Shown one piece after another: positions 50,234 through 50,662 of a stretch of DNA of 50,662 nt. The stretch is from Chloroflexota bacterium (GTDB lineage Bacteria; Chloroflexota; Chloroflexia; Thermomicrobiales; JADLAZ01). How positions within the stretch are numbered: position 1 is the stretch's first letter; each line of letters starts with the position of its first letter. The stretch lies in the NCBI GenBank assembly GCA_020849725.1, contig JADLAZ010000229.1, positions 1 through 50,662 of the forward strand. Direction: 5' to 3'. Under the pieces are notes generated by a model that did no database searches, was not told where the DNA came from, and saw only the letters and a list, made by a program, of their open reading frames with translations. The position numbers were made by a program, and so were the translations under genes.

Positions 50234-50662
50234 CTACAGGCGGGGCATCGCCCCGCCGACGCCGAGGTCGGCGGCGGTCTTGCCGATCGCCTCCCAGGTC
50301 GCTTCGGCCACCGGCACCCCGGCCGCCCGCCGCTCGCCCTCGCGCCGCTCTGGCTCGCCCGGCAGCAGCACCTCCGCCACGCCATCCGCTGGCGGCACTG
50401 CCTTCACCTGATCGATCATCCAATCGACCCGCTGCCCATACTCGGCCGCCGGCGTGAATGCACTTGCGTCGACAGCCCAGACATAGAAGCCCAGTCCCGA
50501 TGGCTGGCCAGGCAGCGGCAACTCACCGGTGACGGCCTGCGACAGGACCGCCGCCACCAGCGCCAGGCCGAAGCCCTTGTGGCCGCCGAAGGTCAGCATC
50601 GTGCCGCCGTCGTAGAGGTCGTTGGGGTTGACCGAGGGCCGGCCGTGCTTGTCCATGATCGC
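50234..50662 (-). CDS. Malate/lactate/ureidoglycolate (Ldh-family) dehydrogenase, C-terminal part
   Basis: The open frame runs off the end of the window; the visible 142 residues are the C-terminal part of an Ldh/YlbC/MdhG-type NAD(P)-dependent 2-hydroxyacid dehydrogenase. Family segments are MLTFGGHKGFGLALVAAVLS, with GGHKG-x-G-L being highly characteristic, VKAVPPADGVAEVLLPGEPE and REGERRAAGVPV near the end. The substrate could be malate, ureidoglycolate, sulfolactate or similar. The N-terminal half is outside the window. Confidence 0.85.
   Translation of the reverse strand, partial: AIMDKHGRPSVNPNDLYDGGTMLTFGGHKGFGLALVAAVLSQAVTGELPLPGQPSGLGFYVWAVDASAFTPAAEYGQRVDWMIDQVKAVPPADGVAEVLLPGEPERREGERRAAGVPVAEATWEAIGKTAADLGVGGAMPRL

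Overview
The window is a high-GC, gene-dense bacterial chromosome segment with about 50 protein genes on both strands, two tRNA genes and traces of one insertion-sequence family. GTG and TTG starts with strong GGAGG-type ribosome sites are common. The gene mix (HspR-type regulator with a DnaJ, GatC-GatA, a RodZ-like protein, DUF192, a HIT-Nudix fusion, many amidohydrolases, a Tat lipoprotein peptide-binding protein, an Flp-type pilin) suggests a Chloroflexota lineage, perhaps Thermomicrobia. No rRNA or ribosomal-protein marker is present, so this placement is an inference.

Layout. 1-423: 3' end of an ISAs1-family insertion sequence. 443-4124 (minus): secreted protein, gamma-glutamyltransferase and a deacetylase-type amidohydrolase. 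4243-5229: Gfo/Idh/MocA oxidoreductase. 5271-8634 (minus): two amidohydrolase-2 enzymes, a Rieske protein and a Uma2 nuclease. 8804-9060: a 237-bp mini-element with 10-bp target duplications, next to an orphan Flp pilin gene. 9379-11589 (minus): large solute-binding lipoprotein with a clear promoter. 11944-14866: VOC protein, SDR and an amidase with an extra N-terminal domain. 14947-15019: tRNA-Arg(TCT). 15095-17426: AbrB-like membrane protein, rpiA, SAM hydrolase. 17461-19445: HIT-Nudix fusion and an unknown protein. 19488-21026: consensus promoter, hspR, dnaJ. 21405-25945 (minus): TetR-HlyD-permease-ATPase-ATPase exporter operon with a palindromic operator. 26161-31222: EamA transporter, small protein, M20 hydrolase, metallophosphoesterase, DUF697-like membrane protein and a zinc-ribbon protein. 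31423-37405: DUF192, lipoprotein, membrane-anchored unknown, RodZ-like protein, a protein with two Cys4 modules, MOSC, WecG/TagA glycosyltransferase. 37552-43233: cupin, GT4 glycosyltransferase, gatC-gatA, a convergent pair of small related membrane proteins around tRNA-Val(TAC), M24 peptidase. 43307-50662: class III aminotransferase, MBL hydrolase, DedA, glgP, M20 peptidase, and a partial Ldh-family dehydrogenase.

How the genes work together. The clearest functional units are the drug/ABC-2 exporter operon with its own TetR regulator and operator; the hspR-dnaJ stress pair; gatC-gatA for tRNA-dependent amidation; and several peptide or amide hydrolases (GGT, amidases, M20, M24) that, with the peptide-binding lipoprotein, suggest scavenging of peptides and amides. 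No phage, CRISPR array or recognised defence system was found. The least conventional items are the mini-element, the HIT-Nudix fusion with a long linker, the two-headed Cys4 protein, and the convergent pair of small membrane proteins, one of which sits directly behind a tRNA.
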